Shown here piece by piece: positions 63,461 to 64,000 of a stretch of 64,000 nt of DNA (positions within the stretch are counted from its first letter, which is position 1; the number at the start of each line of letters is the position of its first letter). The stretch comes from Thermanaeromonas sp. C210 (GTDB lineage Bacteria > Bacillota > DSM-521 > Neomoorellales > Neomoorellaceae): positions 1 to 64,000 of the forward strand of contig NZ_BLWF01000003.1 in NCBI RefSeq assembly GCF_013167955.1, given 5' to 3'. The translations under genes and the position numbers were made by a program. The notes below the pieces were generated by a model. It ran no database searches and had not been told where the DNA came from. It was given only the letters and a program-made list of their open reading frames with translations.

Positions 63461-64000
63461 ATGGAAGAAACCTTCACCGCTCGAACAGAACTCTTGATAG
63501 GCATGGAAGGCCTGGCCAAGCTCTCGCGGGCCCGGGTGGCGGTGATAGGCCTGGGCGGCGTAGGCTCCTTTGCCGCCGAAGCCCTGGCCCGGGCCGGGGT
63601 GGGATACTTGGAACTGGTGGACTACGACTACATAGTACCCAGCAACATCAACCGGCAACTTCATGCCCTCCATTCCACCCTAGGGCAGCCCAAAGTCCTG
63701 GTCATGGCCCGCCGCCTGAAGGATATCAACCCCCGCCTGACGGTGGTACCCCGGCAGGAGCGCTACGCCCCGGACACAGGCCACCTCTTCGTCCGCCGGG
63801 ACCTAGACTACCTGGTGGATGCCATTGACACCGTGCGGGATAAAGTGGATCTACTGGCCCGGGCCTACAGCAGTGGAATGCGGATCGTTTCCAGTATGGG
63901 TGCGGGCAACCGCCTCGACCCGACGGCCTTGGAAGTGGCGGATATTTCCGCTACTAGGGGCTGCCCTTTAGCCAGGGTCGTTCGCCGACAGCTCCGCCGG
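63461..64000 (+). CDS. tcdA: tRNA threonylcarbamoyladenosine dehydratase TcdA (3' truncated by the window)
   Basis: An open frame of 180 codons from ATG 63461 runs off the window end. It begins MEETFTARTELLIGMEGLAKL, then RVAVIGLGGVGSFAAEALARAG (ATP-binding loop), VDYDYIVPSNINRQLHA (catalytic Arg region), KDINPRLTV, YLVDAIDTVRDKVDLL and SSMGAGNRLDPTALEVADI, the TcdA/YrvM form of the ThiF/E1-like family. It cyclises t6A37 in tRNA to ct6A. GAGGTG lies 12 bases upstream of the ATG. Confidence 0.93.
   Translation, partial: MEETFTARTELLIGMEGLAKLSRARVAVIGLGGVGSFAAEALARAGVGYLELVDYDYIVPSNINRQLHALHSTLGQPKVLVMARRLKDINPRLTVVPRQERYAPDTGHLFVRRDLDYLVDAIDTVRDKVDLLARAYSSGMRIVSSMGAGNRLDPTALEVADISATRGCPLARVVRRQLRR

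Overview
The window looks like the chromosome of a spore-forming, strictly anaerobic, GC-rich Firmicute close to Moorella and relatives (acetogenic Moorellaceae). This is an inference from four things: the Clostridia-type gene order (thrS-infC-rpmI-rplT, queA-tgt-yajC-secDF, recJ-rel-dtd-hisS-aspS), sporulation genes (yunB, a BofC-domain gene, spoIID-like, yqzL), a bifurcating-type HydABC [FeFe]-hydrogenase, and frequent TTG/GTG starts with strong AGGAGG ribosome sites. Nearly all genes are on the plus strand; the one clear exception is a penicillin-binding protein. No mobile element, CRISPR array, rRNA or tRNA gene was seen.

Layout. 1-12.4 kb: end of thrS, an orphan larA-type gene, the L20-controlled infC-rpmI-rplT operon (infC probably starts at AUC), a TrkA/TrkH potassium pair around an RNA methylase gene, a 31-residue YqzL-like gene, a T-box leader with pheST, zapA, polX and a MoaD-like gene. 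12.4-23.3 kb: the hydrogen region. It holds a structured leader, hydG, a TM1266-type regulator, hydE, hydC, hydB, hydA, a composite regulator, then a sigma-54 promoter and a very small gene. 23.3-33.3 kb: U32 peptidase-family protein, mutS2, a class A PBP (minus strand), tyrS, yunB. 33.3-36.8 kb: a probable cobalt/nickel uptake operon (DUF3842, CooT-like, cbiMNQO) with two terminator-bearing leaders. 36.9-46.2 kb: cysK, yebC, BofC-domain gene, ruvCAB, DUF2905, sigI-rsgI, spoIID-like. 46.2-52.1 kb: queA, tgt, yajC, HD hydrolase, secD, secF. 52.1-64 kb: a leader-controlled CDF exporter, recJ, rel, dtd, MBL hydrolase, hisS, aspS, a long non-coding gap with a 6S RNA gene, and the start of tcdA.

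The most unusual content is at 20.4-23.3 kb. One 752-residue protein joins two ferredoxin-type clusters, a sensory [FeFe]-hydrogenase-like domain and a further Fe-S domain directly to a sigma-54 AAA+ activator and a Fis-type DNA-binding domain. About 160 bases after its stop codon lies a perfect -24/-12 sigma-54 promoter, the only full match I found in the window. It leads into a 64-codon gene closed off by two terminators. With HydEG and HydABC just upstream, this looks like a compact hydrogen- or redox-sensing circuit whose output is an unrecognised small protein or its RNA.

A second theme is RNA-level control. Recognisable elements are the L20 leader, a T-box and 6S RNA. Four further leaders with terminator hairpins (before hydG, DUF3842, cbiM and the CDF gene) match no family I could name. 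All domain and family names come from reading the sequence by eye; no database search was run.
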